Shown here: one piece after another, positions 10,795 through 19,062 of the stretch
Position numbering within the stretch: the stretch's first letter is position 1
How the letters are laid out: each line of letters opens with the position of its first letter
Assembly: GCA_011319805.1 (NCBI GenBank)
Contig: SJRY01000198.1
Location: 1-35,174 of the forward strand
Direction: 5' to 3'
Length of the DNA stretch: 35,174 bases
Source: Macrocybe gigantea
Taxonomy: Eukaryota; Basidiomycota; Agaricomycetes; Agaricales; Callistosporiaceae
Translations under genes and position numbers: made by a program
The notes under the pieces: model-generated
What the model was told of the DNA's origin: nothing
The model's input: the letters and a program-made list of their open reading frames with translations, nothing else
Database searches by the model: none

Positions 10795-11036
10795 GAAGTG
10801 CGATTTTTGGTCTTCTTCCCTCTTGTCGTGATCCTTTTATCCTGGTTCGCAGTCTTCTTTAGGAAGTGGTCTAGAGCTTGCTGCGCATTCCCCAGCTCCT
10901 TCTCTTTGATCCATGTGTTCTCTTCGTGTCCGTATCCTTTCCATTTGACCAGGAATAGTGTCCCCTTCCCTTGTTTCTTCCTTTTTAGGATCTCTTCTAT
11001 CTCGTACTCTTCTTCATCATTTATGATTTCAGGGGT
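10792..11036 (-). CDS. A2 chromodomain segment of Pol
   Basis: Encodes an acidic lead-in (EIINDEEEYEIEEILK) and a chromodomain with FLVKWKGYGHEENTW, ending basic (KRITTRGKKTKNRTS). Chromodomains at the integrase C-terminus direct chromoviruses to modified chromatin in other fungi (family knowledge). Here a run of four Cs (five in A1) places it out of frame with the long pol ORF, which stops at 11021. Either the base count is wrong or the domain is made by another shift or as a separate product. Its TGA overlaps the ORF3 ATG. Confidence 0.75.
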
Positions 11037-14000
11037 GGTGGTGATGGTCGCTCTTGTATCTTGAAACGGGGTCCTTTGTAAGGCGTGAGCAGTGTTTCAT
11101 TGAACACGGGGTGTATCAGCTGCCATGATGCTGGGAGTTCCAGGCGATATGCCGAGGCTCCTTTCTTTTCAACCACCTTGAACGGTCCGTATCGGAGTGC
11201 CGATAACTTCTTTGATGGTCGATTGACTGTGATATTGGTGGCTTCTAGCCATACTCTATCTCCTTTCTTGTATTCCCGGGCAGGTTTTCGTCTCGCGTCG
11301 TAATTGTCTTTGGCTCGTGTTTGTGCATATTGCAGCGCGGCATTTGCTTCCTTTCGTATTTGGCTCATTCTTTTGACGAAGTCTTTTGCTGCGGGGTTAT
11401 TCCCTTCTGTCGTCTGCGGCTCTCCCTTCCAGGGGTGCATTCCATAGTTGAGGTAGAATGGTGTCTCCTTCGTTCCCTGGTGTGCTTTGTCATTGTATTG
11501 GTACTCTGCAATTGCTATCCATTCTGCCCAATCGTCCTGTAGGTTGTTTGTGAAGCTTCTGAGGAAGGCTTCCGTTTCTTGGTGGGATCGCTCCGCCTGT
11601 CCATCTGTCTGTGGGTGATAGGCCGTTGATAGGTTTTGCTTTGTTCCGAGTAATTTTAGAAGTGCTGTCATGAATCGTGCTGCGAACTGGGGTCCTCGAT
11701 CACTGATGATCTTTCGTGGAATTCCATGAAGCCGCCACACGTTGTCTCGGTATAGTCGTGCGAGACCCTCTGCTGTGAGTTCGGTCTTTGTGGGAACTAG
11801 GTGGATCATCTTGGTCAGGCGGTCTGTGACTGCGGCGATGGCGTTAAAGCCGTTCGAGCTGGGTAGCGGTCCTATGAGATCTACTCCGATATCTTCCCAT
11901 GGTTGTTGTGGGACTTCGTGCGGGTGCAGGGGTGCGTGTTTCTTTTGTCGGATGATTTTGTTTCGCTGACATGTTTCGCATCCATTGACATACTTCTTGA
12001 TGTCTGTCAGCATTGATGGCCACCAATAGGTGCGGCTTATGAGCTCGTGCATGCGGTATTGCCCTGGGTGTCCTCCGATGGGTGTGTCGTGGTGTTCAAA
12101 CATGATGTTTTCCTTCAGTTTGTTGTCTGGAGGAACATAGATTTTCCCTCCTACATATACGATGTGGTCGTCTTCTGTGAACCAGTGTGGTTTTTCCTTC
12201 AGTCCTGTTGTTACGATCGTTTCCCTTCGTGCGCATTGTCGAATTTGTTCTATCCTTGAGGATTCGATCATCGTGATTCCTCTTGTTTGTATTGTTTCGT
12301 TATTTTCTGCTTCTTCTTTCTGTGGGTGTTCGTCCTCGAACATCATAAATTCGAAGTCTCGTTCATTATTCTCTTCCAGATGTCGAATGAATGCTGCTTC
12401 TTTGATCATTTGTATGTCGTCCTTCTCTGCTAGGTTTTCTTCATATCCTGCCATTCGTGACAGGACATCCGCTTTTCCATTCGCCTTTCCTGGTACGTGT
12501 CGTAGTTCGTAGTCGTATTCCTGTAATTTCAGGTACCAGCCAATCTGTCTCGAATTGAGTCGCTGCGGCTTTCGGAAGTATGATAGGTTCTTGTGATCCG
12601 TCAATATTTCGAACTTCTCTCGAGCTTCGAGGAGGTATTGTCTCCATGTCTTTAGTGCGACCATTATCGCAAGAAGTTCCTTGTCGTAGATTTCGTAGTT
12701 TTGCTCTGCTGGGGTCATGCATCTCGAAATGAATGCAATCGGATGCCATAGTCCTTTCTGCTGTTGTGATAGTACCGCTCCAATGGCATATCCTGAGGCG
12801 TCCGTTTCGACTCGGAATTTTCCTTCTGTCTGTGGTAGTGCTAGAATGGGTGCTGAGGTTATATGTTGGATCAGTTCTTTGAAAGCGCCTTGTTGCTTGT
12901 CTGTCCACTGGAATGTTTTGTTTCCAGTCAACTCCGTCAGGGGTTTAGCGACCTTTGCATATCCCTTGATGAATCGTCGGTAAAAGTTCGTGAATCCCAA
13001 GAACTTTTGTAGTTCTTTCTTCGTCTTTGGGGTTGGCCAGGATTGTACGGCTGTGATCTTTTCTGGTTCCATTTCTACCTTCCCTTCTCCTACGATGTAT
13101 CCTAGTACTGGGACTTTCGATGATTCCCAGACGCATTTCGGTCCTTTGATGAATAGGTCGTTCTTGTTCAGTATTTCCATGACTTCTATGGTGTTCTTTT
13201 GGAGTTCCTCTCGTGTTCGTCCGATGATTATAATGTCATCCATATAGATTATGCACACTCTTCTTCGTATTTGGTCTTGGAAGAGGCTCGCCATCATTCG
13301 GCTAAAAGTGCCTGGTGCGTTGCACTGCCCAAAATACATGACTGTCGGTTCGAAGAGTCCTCTTGCTGTTAGGAAGGCTGCCTTCCATTCGTCCCCTTTC
13401 CGGATGCGCACGTTATTGTACCCCCAGATAATATCGATCTTGCTAAAGTACTTTGCTCCTTGTAGTACGTCGAGGAGCTCGCTGATGCGTGGTAGTGGAA
13501 ACTTGTCCTTGACCGTATATTTGTTTATTTCCCGGTAGTCTTGGATGAGTCGCTTGCTTCCATCCTTCTTATTGCGAAAGAAGCAGGGTGCTGCGTAAGG
13601 TGATTTCGATGGGCGTATTTTTCCTGTTCGTAATCCTTCTTCGACGAAGGCATCTAGTTCCTCTAGCTCTTTCTGTGTCATCGGGTAGACCTTGCTCGGT
13701 ATCGTTTTGGGTGCATCCTTCGTTAAGTTTATTTCATGGTCCCATTCTTTGTGGTCTGGTAAGCGATCAAAGTTCTTCTCCTTGAAGAGGTGTTTGAATC
13801 TGATCAGATATGGGGGTATCTGGGTTCCTGTCTTGTCGCTGGCTGTGGTTTTCGCTGGTTCAGCCACCTTCTGTATCTTGATCGTCTGGTGGTTTATTTT
13901 GCACGTTTTGGGGCATCTATCGAAGACAATTTCTCCTGTCCTCCATTTGATTGTTGGGTTGTGGTAGACAAGCCAGTCATGTCCTAGTAGCATGTCGGTT

Positions 14001-14437
14001 TTTCCGATATCGAGTACGATGGCTTCCATATGCTCCTTGTGTCCTTTAATGTCGATGTGGACCTCCGCTACTCGGTCTGCTGTTTTCTGACGATTGGGTG
14101 ATCCGTCTGCATTTATGATGGGAATCTTCTTGATTCGTCGTGTCTTCAGTCCTGTTTTTGCTACTATCGCGGTGTTGATGCAGGTCCTATCCGCTCCGCT
14201 ATCGACTTCTGGTGTTATCGTTGCGATTCCTTTTCGTGTTCGTATCCTCGCTGGTACTGCGAGCTCTTTCCTCTTTGGTGGTTTGTCCCCTTGGATGGTT
14301 TTTCTTGGTGCTTCAGATCGCTTGGCAGGAATGGTGTATTTCAGAGTATGGGATGATCTACATCCGGTATCGAAGCGAGTCTGTTTCAGTTGTATGGGTC
14401 GCGATTTAGCACCTCCTAGTCGGACCCTTCGGCAAAA
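11021..14437 (-). CDS. A2 Pol polyprotein (protease, RT, RNase H, integrase)
   Basis: Open from the GGGTTTT slip site to 11021, about 1137 codons. It has no ATG at its start, being entered by -1 frameshift from gag; the first in-frame ATG near the protease end is 14029. Domains in order: aspartic protease with VDSGADRTCI near 14190; RT with FDRLPDHKEWDHEI, the FSKIDIIWGYNN block and YMDDIIII near 13245; RNase H with ETDASGYAIGAVLSQ near 12800; integrase HHCC (HHDTPIGG...CETCQRNK near 12095-11960), catalytic D in VDLIGPLPSSNG, D in SDRGPQF and E in DGQAERSHQE near 11600; GPY/F-type block RYGPFKVVE near 11190. All catalytic residues I can see are intact. Confidence 0.95.
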   Translation of the reverse strand, partial: FCRRVRLGGAKSRPIQLKQTRFDTGCRSSHTLKYTIPAKRSEAPRKTIQGDKPPKRKELAVPARIRTRKGIATITPEVDSGADRTCINTAIVAKTGLKTRRIKKIPIINADGSPNRQKTADRVAEVHIDIKGHKEHMEAIVLDIGKTDMLLGHDWLVYHNPTIKWRTGEIVFDRCPKTCKINHQTIKIQKVAEPAKTTASDKTGTQIPPYLIRFKHLFKEKNFDRLPDHKEWDHEINLTKDAPKTIPSKVYPMTQKELEELDAFVEEGLRTGKIRPSKSPYAAPCFFRNKKDGSKRLIQDYREINKYTVKDKFPLPRISELLDVLQGAKYFSKIDIIWGYNNVRIRKGDEWKAAFLTARGLFEPTVMYFGQCNAPGTFSRMMASLFQDQIRRRVCIIYMDDIIIIGRTREELQKNTIEVMEILNKNDLFIKGPKCVWESSKVPVLGYIVGEGKVEMEPEKITAVQSWPTPKTKKELQKFLGFTNFYRRFIKGYAKVAKPLTELTGNKTFQWTDKQQGAFKELIQHITSAPILALPQTEGKFRVETDASGYAIGAVLSQQQKGLWHPIAFISRCMTPAEQNYEIYDKELLAIMVALKTWRQYLLEAREKFEILTDHKNLSYFRKPQRLNSRQIGWYLKLQEYDYELRHVPGKANGKADVLSRMAGYEENLAEKDDIQMIKEAAFIRHLEENNERDFEFMMFEDEHPQKEEAENNETIQTRGITMIESSRIEQIRQCARRETIVTTGLKEKPHWFTEDDHIVYVGGKIYVPPDNKLKENIMFEHHDTPIGGHPGQYRMHELISRTYWWPSMLTDIKKYVNGCETCQRNKIIRQKKHAPLHPHEVPQQPWEDIGVDLIGPLPSSNGFNAIAAVTDRLTKMIHLVPTKTELTAEGLARLYRDNVWRLHGIPRKIISDRGPQFAARFMTALLKLLGTKQNLSTAYHPQTDGQAERSHQETEAFLRSFTNNLQDDWAEWIAIAEYQYNDKAHQGTKETPFYLNYGMHPWKGEPQTTEGNNPAAKDFVKRMSQIRKEANAALQYAQTRAKDNYDARRKPAREYKKGDRVWLEATNITVNRPSKKLSALRYGPFKVVEKKGASAYRLELPASWQLIHPVFNETLLTPYKGPRFKIQERPSPPPLKS

Positions 14438-15573
14438 CCCTCTTTGTCAGAGCTTTCTTCATCCTTGTCTTCTTCGTCCTCTCCTTCTTCTTCTTTCACT
14501 TCTCTGACCCGGGATTTTCCTTTCTTCTTTTCTTGCAGTTTCGTGCATAGTGTCCCTTTAAGCCACAGTTGAAACATGTGACATTTGCTGCTCCTTTTCG
14601 TGGTTCCGGGCAGTTTCGTGAGATGTGTCCTGGTTTATTGCAGTTGAAGCAGTTGTTGCTTCGTACTTTGTCGACTTCCATGGCCTGTCCTGCTCCTCGG
14701 CTTGGATTTCCAGCCTTGCGCTGATTGCTTGTGAATTCTCCTCTCATCACATTTCTGTGTTCATCGATGTTTCGTCCAATCGCTCGAACTGTCTTGATAT
14801 ATTCATCTCCATCTGTTGGAGTGTGGAGATTGAGTGTACGGCTTCTGCTGTCCTTCGGTTTAAGCTCTTCTCGAGTAGGAAACGAGGGGCTGTTCCTGTC
14901 ATTCCTGCTTTCCCTGCGAGGTCTACGAATTCATCCAGAAATTCGTCGATGGGTCGGTTTCCCTGTCTGATGTTGAATAGTTTGCTTCCTGCTTGTGATG
15001 GCGACATGACATTGCTGAATCGTGTCTCTATCTCGGTTATGAAGTCGGCCCATGTGCTTTGGTTTGTAGTGGTGTCGATCTTCTTTGATGCCCAATGGGC
15101 TCCGGGTCCGTCGGTCATTCTAGACAGGACCGCTCCAATCTTCTGTGTATCCGTGAGGTCCCATGTGCGGTTATGTAGAGTTTCATCTTTCTCCACCAAA
15201 TATCGAAGGACGTTCGATCTCCTGTAAAGGATTTCGGGTCGGCGATGATTCCCTTGTATTCTGTCGTCATCCTTTGGGGGTTTTCTTCGTCGTTCTCTTG
15301 GTCTTGGTCTTCCTGTTCCTGGATCTGTTGTTCTTGGGTCTGCTGTGTTTGTACTTGGGCTTGCTGTTCTTGGAGCTGTTTCTGTCTTCGCTCCTCTCTC
15401 TGTTCTTTCCAGTAGTCTAGGTCGACTCCTGCGATTCTACAAGCTTGTTCAAAATCGGCCCACTCTGCGGCGGTCGGTCCGGTTGTCTTTGGTAATCCTT
15501 TTCGCTCCCTCCACCGATAGTATTCGTCCCAGTCGCTGTTGCTTACTTTCGCCACGGTGGTGCGATTCTCTCC
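14416..15573 (-). CDS. A2 Gag (capsid, two CCHC knuckles, acidic tail), frame-broken
   Basis: Follows ORF1 in the same frame after a TAA. Parts: a WRERKGLPK segment and a Gln/Glu-rich coiled stretch (15555-15300); retrotransposon capsid domain from ATG 15270 (FTGDRTSFDIWWRKMKLYI through FLLEKSLNRRTAEAV); two zinc knuckles, CFNCNKPGHISRNC and CFNCGLKGHYARNC; then an acidic tail to the TAG at 14416-14418. Frame changes: one base missing near 15169 and one near 14540, both relative to A3, and a +1 step at 14747-14750 shared with A3 where the capsid stop and a new ATG overlap as TGATG. Gag forms the particle and packages RNA. Confidence 0.85.
14434..14440 (-). promoter_or_regulatory. -1 ribosomal frameshift heptamer GGGTTTT (A2 gag/pol)
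   Basis: In the gag frame the codons read gaG GGT TTT, the X XXY YYZ arrangement for -1 slippage, 15 nt before the gag TAG. Slipping back one base continues TGC CGA AGG GTC into the long pol frame, which is open from this point. The same heptamer in the same phase occurs in A1 and A3. Confidence 0.85.
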
Positions 15574-16191
15574 TTATGCAGTGCTTCGGCGGATTGGTCC
15601 TCTGAAGGGATTCGGCGGTTTCGTTCCTGTGTGTCCTTGACTCTGGTGTCGTTCTCGTTGGTTCTGTCGTATGCTTTGTGCATCGTGCCCTCTCTGTATC
15701 AGTATGTCTTCCTCCTGTGTTCGGCGATTATAGTTCTCAATCTGTTGTCGCCTAAAATCTCGGGCTTGTGTTCGTTCTTCTCTCGTTTTCTTGCGGATGG
15801 GTTCGTCCTCTTCTTCGGCAAGAAGATTCTGGTCTGACCACAGCTCTTCTGGGCTTATCCCGTATTCTCCCTCTAGGAAGAGTTCTGCAATGAGTTGTGC
15901 TGCTCCTTCGCTGAGGATTTCAGCGGGCTCGTCTGTGGTGGTGAAGGCAAACTCTCTCAGAAATGCCTGTTCTTCGTCGTCGCTACTTGGTGTAGGCGTG
16001 CGCTCTCTCTTTCGTTTGTTTGGATTGCTAGTGTCTCTGCGGATGGCGTGGACTGTCTCTGCGAATGGCGTGGACTGCAATGTCTGGTCTACTTCTCTGA
16101 GCCAAGTGCTCTCGTCGCTCGTGCTAGTGCTCGCTGGGTCGGCGACCGCTTGTCGTCGAATGTTGATCAAGTCTTTGATAAAGCGTGACGT
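15574..16191 (-). CDS. A2 ORF1: ATG-less 5' ORF of gypsy A
   Basis: 206 sense-frame codons without any in-frame ATG, from an ACG (16189-16191, context cacc-ACG-T) to a TAA (15574-15576); an in-frame TAA precedes it near the PBS. The product is Glu/Arg-rich with a basic patch (NPNKRKRERTPTPSS), acidic stretches (SSDDEEQAFLREF, LAEEEDEPIRKK) and a long charged helix. I do not recognise a family. It lies in frame with gag across the TAA, so it may be an N-terminal gag extension or a separate leader protein. A1 and A3 keep the ORF and its TAA. A non-AUG start at ACG or TTG is inferred. Confidence 0.6.
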   Translation of the reverse strand, partial: TSRFIKDLINIRRQAVADPASTSTSDESTWLREVDQTLQSTPFAETVHAIRRDTSNPNKRKRERTPTPSSDDEEQAFLREFAFTTTDEPAEILSEGAAQLIAELFLEGEYGISPEELWSDQNLLAEEEDEPIRKKTREERTQARDFRRQQIENYNRRTQEEDILIQRGHDAQSIRQNQRERHQSQGHTGTKPPNPFRGPIRRSTA

Positions 16192-16223
16192 GGTGTGTGT
16201 GTGAGTCTGAGCGAGTCTCGACG

Positions 16224-16234
16224 AGGCTTAATAT
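16224..16234 (-). other. Self-primer binding site of A2
   Basis: ATATTAAGCCT on the minus strand, 2 nt downstream of the 5' LTR. It is the exact complement of AGGCTTAATAT at 16312-16322 inside the LTR, where transcription is expected to start. No tRNA-type TGG... site is present. This is the arrangement of Tf1-type self-priming. Confidence 0.82.
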
Positions 16235-16236
16235 CT

Positions 16237-16556
16237 TGTTAGGCTAGACGAATCTCAGAAGGACTCGGGCAGACTAAGTGCGAGAGTGGTCTTGAGATGA
16301 TGGCAAAAGGAATATTAAGCCTAGCGTTACTGGTACATCTGGGAGTCCTTATATACACTACAGTACTCGAGCACGGACCATGGGCTGCGCAATGCTGTGG
16401 ACTGCGGATGAGTAAGACTGGAAGGAGATGACTCAGGATGACTAGGGAAGTGAGATGACTCGATGGCTGCGCGCTGCGCAGCATGATGGGGGAGATAAGG
16501 GATGTGGGAAAGATAAGATAAGAAAATGAATAGTCCTTTGGGCGGCGTCTGTAACA
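16237..16556 (-). repeat. A2 5' LTR (320 bp)
   Basis: U3 16556-16323, predicted R start 16322, U5 to 16237. Identical by eye to 10041-10360, followed by the GTTAT duplication. Confidence 0.96.
16312..16355 (-). promoter_or_regulatory. A2 LTR core promoter and predicted RNA start
   Basis: A TATATAA box at 16349-16355 (minus strand) lies 33 nt before AGGCTTAATAT at 16312-16322. That spacing is normal for a TATA-driven start, and the block is also the half complementary to the PBS, so the transcript's first 11 nt would be the primer. Confidence 0.75.
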
Positions 16557-16792
16557 GTTATCCATTCAGCCACTGAGGTATGCATTCCATATATTATGTG
16601 TACTGTATTCATCCTCCATGTCAGGTTCATCATTGTCCGAGTCCCATGTAGCAAGCGCAACATCAAAATCTGAGTCAGAGTCAGACTCAGTGAGGTTGGC
16701 CAACCCTTTTGGCTTCTCATCTTTTTTTGAGTCTTTGCCCTTGTCCTTGGCATCCATGGACTCTCATCAGGGCAATTGCATTTCATGTGGCT
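16557..16792 (-). pseudogene. Copia element C, segment 2: end of gag and protease linker
   Basis: Minus strand, directly continuing the zinc knuckle cut by gypsy B: C-WG-C (right of B), then H-MKCN-C here, together CX2CX4HX4C. After a one-base shift it reads an acidic copia linker (TESDSDSDFDVALATWDSDN...) to NAYLSG, then TGA at the A2 insertion point. Confidence 0.88.
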
Positions 16793-17209
16793 TGTTATGA
16801 TTTCAGGACTAATCGTTATCTTGACAATGGGCATGTGACTCAAGAACCACATGACAAACATGTGACAGAAACTGTGATGCAACAAACAAGGCATCATGCA
16901 ACAACTCGAGGAAACCCTATGACAATGATGCATCAGCGCTCATTAGGGCAAAGGGTAATCACACAGTACCTGTAGGACAACATGAGGAGCATAGTCAAAT
17001 CCTTACTCATGTGGACAAGGGATAAGAGTTTCACATAACACGAGGATAACACAGTCGCAGTCCGTGCTCAGTAGTCATAATGTATAAATACCTAAATTAT
17101 ACATAGCAGAATCCAGCTTCGAGCTGGCTAATCATTAGCATTCTTAATCCCCACCTCTCCTCTTAAGTCAGTAAGAGTGACTTGCATGCAGAATCAGTCT
17201 TGCGTAGCA
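16793..17209 (+). repeat. B 5' LTR (417 bp)
   Basis: TGTTATGATTTCAGG...TGCGTAGCA. The end is fixed by alignment with the 417 bp 3' LTR and by the PBS that follows. A TATAAATA box lies at 17083-17090. The LTRs differ at scattered transitions. Confidence 0.93.
17083..17125 (+). promoter_or_regulatory. B LTR core promoter and predicted RNA start
   Basis: TATAAATA at 17083, then 30 nt later CCAGCTTCGAGCT at 17113-17125, the block complementary to the PBS. The block is itself nearly palindromic (CCAGCTTCGAGCTGG). Confidence 0.7.
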
Positions 17210-17211
17210 AA

Positions 17212-17224
17212 AGCTCGAAGCTGG
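17212..17224 (+). other. Self-primer binding site of gypsy B
   Basis: AGCTCGAAGCTGG, 2 nt after the 5' LTR, is the exact 13-nt complement of 17113-17125 in the LTR. The copy of this block next to the inverted B LTR (28287-28303) shows it belongs to the family. Confidence 0.78.
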
Positions 17225-17226
17225 CA

Positions 17227-17904
17227 CTTGCGCACCTCACTACTCTTTCTTTCTCCACACCTTTCCTTCGTTGCCCGACAGCCCCGAGTGCCGTGCAACC
17301 AAAGGAACCCGCTGCGTCGTTATACCTCCTTCCTCTACTGAAACTAACATTTTTACTTTCCACCACCACTCCCTACCCCATGCCAACCTATATTCCAGTC
17401 TCTGTCAGAGGTCCTGGCTCGTAGTACTAGGATGTATGATAGGACTAAGAGTAACATTGAGTCCAACTCTGTCTGAATCGAGCATCTAAAGGCTGTGCTG
17501 GGATAATCTTCGGAGAGTCCCACCGCGCATTTGACCGGGTAGTGTATTGACCCGGAACGTACCTCAGCAAGAGAGACAGGAGGACTTGGATGTGCGAATA
17601 GTCCCTGCCCATCGACCACTTTCTCAAACACACCCCTGAAGAATGTTGTCGGAAACATGTATTGACCCGAAATGAGAAAGGAGTTGCCAGACTGCTGGGA
17701 CTTCTGATGATGAAACCTTCCTTGACTGCCGTTTGGGGCATCCCTGTTGCGACGAGGATTTGAGCTGACCCATCCACAGTTTAACAGGCACCTACCACCT
17801 TTTCTCTGGAATCAACCGAAGTGGGAGTCGACAGTCATGCGCTGCCCACATGGTACTATTTGACAAATCACATCACACATCCAACCCCTTTTACATTGCA
17901 CATC
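17227..17904 (+). other. B 5' leader, no gene seen
   Basis: About 0.68 kb between PBS and gag. It is pyrimidine-rich, with several ATGs in short frames and no conserved domain. Unlike element A, the leader is not ATG-free. Confidence 0.6.
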
Positions 17905-19062
17905 ATGGAACTCATCGCTGCCCTCTTCGCATTTATTACCATTATCCTTACTACTCTCTTCGCCGCCAACCCCAACCCTCTCACCCTGGTCTGGGGCACT
18001 CTTCGAAACAACCCCCAACAGGCTGAACAGGTTCAGAATGTGACATGGACTTTGGTCAATGTGATCAAAGAAGAACTGGACTTGGGCAAGAAGCCCAAGA
18101 GAATGAAATTGGAACTGCCAGATCCATATAAAGGGGATCCTGGCTTGATCGGAAGTTGGCTTCGATGCATGGAAGTCTACTTCGATAAAGAGGAAATAAC
18201 CAACAAGTGGGATATGATAACCTACATGTTGCAACGGATCACAGGAGGCAAGGCCGAATGTGCATAGAATTGGGCAGACTCCAAGCTACAAGAGTGGCTA
18301 GAGTTTAAAATGGAATTGAATGGACGTAGGCAGGAATTCAGAAGCCACTCCACCTATGATGATTGGGAACATGGCTGCATCGTTATGCTGGCAATGGCTA
18401 ACACTCTGGAAGTCAGAATGGACCCCCTTGGATATCTTCCACCATTCAAGGATTGGAAGAACTTCAAGGCAGAAGCCCACAAGTTCTTCATGACTACAGA
18501 AACTAGGAATGATGCAATCATCTGGATTAAGGAACTGTCGCAGCGATGATGACTGGTCGAGGATTATATCATTGAATTCCAGAGCTAGGCTCCTTTGACG
18601 GAATACAATGACATTGCTCTCATCAATATCTTTAAACATGGACTTGACCAGGCACTCAGACGATGCATTATCGAACTAGGAGGTGTCCGTGAGGAGGACA
18701 TCGACTGGTGGTATAAGCGAGCGATGGAACTGGACTGGCAATATCGCCAGGCCCAAAAAGAATTTGGTGCAAAGGAGCGATTCGCTCCTAAGCAAACTCA
18801 GAAACCGACACAGGGAACTACAGCGCCTAAGGAGCAAACTCCGGCACTAGCAACTGGTAATGCTCAAGGACAGCCTGACCCTAATGCCATGGATGTTGAC
18901 CAGATGAGGTGTGAAGGACGCTGCTTCTGGTGCGGACAGAAGGGACACATCAGATATAACTGCCCAATGAACCCCCAGCCGAAATATGCTGCACAGAATG
19001 TAGAAATGCAGGATGAGACTGCCACTACTGCTAAGATCGAAGAGCTGAAACAGGGTTTTTAA
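17905..19062 (+). pseudogene. B gag (capsid and CCHC knuckle), four stops
   Basis: One continuous frame from ATG 17905 (MELIAALFAF) to TAA 19060-19062, interrupted by TAG at 18265, TGA-TGA at 18547 and TAG at 18586, all explicable by single transitions. Capsid-like segments: MKLELPDPYKGDPGLIGSWL and the helical region to FKHGLDQALRRCI. One zinc knuckle, CFWCGQKGHIRYNC, near 18930. The start was chosen as the first Met of the conserved-looking region; an in-frame ATG at 17821 also exists. Role: particle protein of element B, now dead. Confidence 0.85.
19053..19059 (+). promoter_or_regulatory. -1 frameshift heptamer GGGTTTT (B gag/pol)
   Basis: The gag frame reads caG GGT TTT and then TAA immediately. 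The -1 frame continues TTA ATA GAG CTG into the protease region and is open, except for one TAA near 19278, through the DTG motif. Same heptamer and phase as element A. Confidence 0.85.

Larger units (their letters stand above)
10041..16556 (-). mobile_element. Gypsy family A, copy A2: complete, youngest chromovirus
   Basis: Full 6516 bp Ty3/gypsy element on the minus strand, flanked by perfect 5-bp duplications GTTAT (10036-10040 and 16557-16561) inside copia C. The two 320 bp LTRs read as identical by eye, so insertion is recent. Order in its own sense: 5' LTR, self-primer PBS, ATG-free ORF1, gag (capsid, two zinc knuckles), -1 slippery site, pol (protease, RT, RNase H, integrase, GPY/F block), chromodomain, ORF3, PPT, 3' LTR. 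CG dinucleotides are abundant. Gag and ORF3 carry isolated one-base deletions, while more than 1100 codons of pol are open. Confidence 0.96.

Noticed and set aside
11085..13985. Plus-strand frames opposite A2 pol (for example 13251-13538, 12162-12512)
   Set aside because: Shadows of the intact minus-strand pol frame; no independent coding signal.
17212..17226. LTR of gypsy B extending to the GCTGGCA at 17226
   Set aside because: The 3' LTR ends at 30497 followed by the target duplication. The extra bases are the PBS, complementary to the RNA start.
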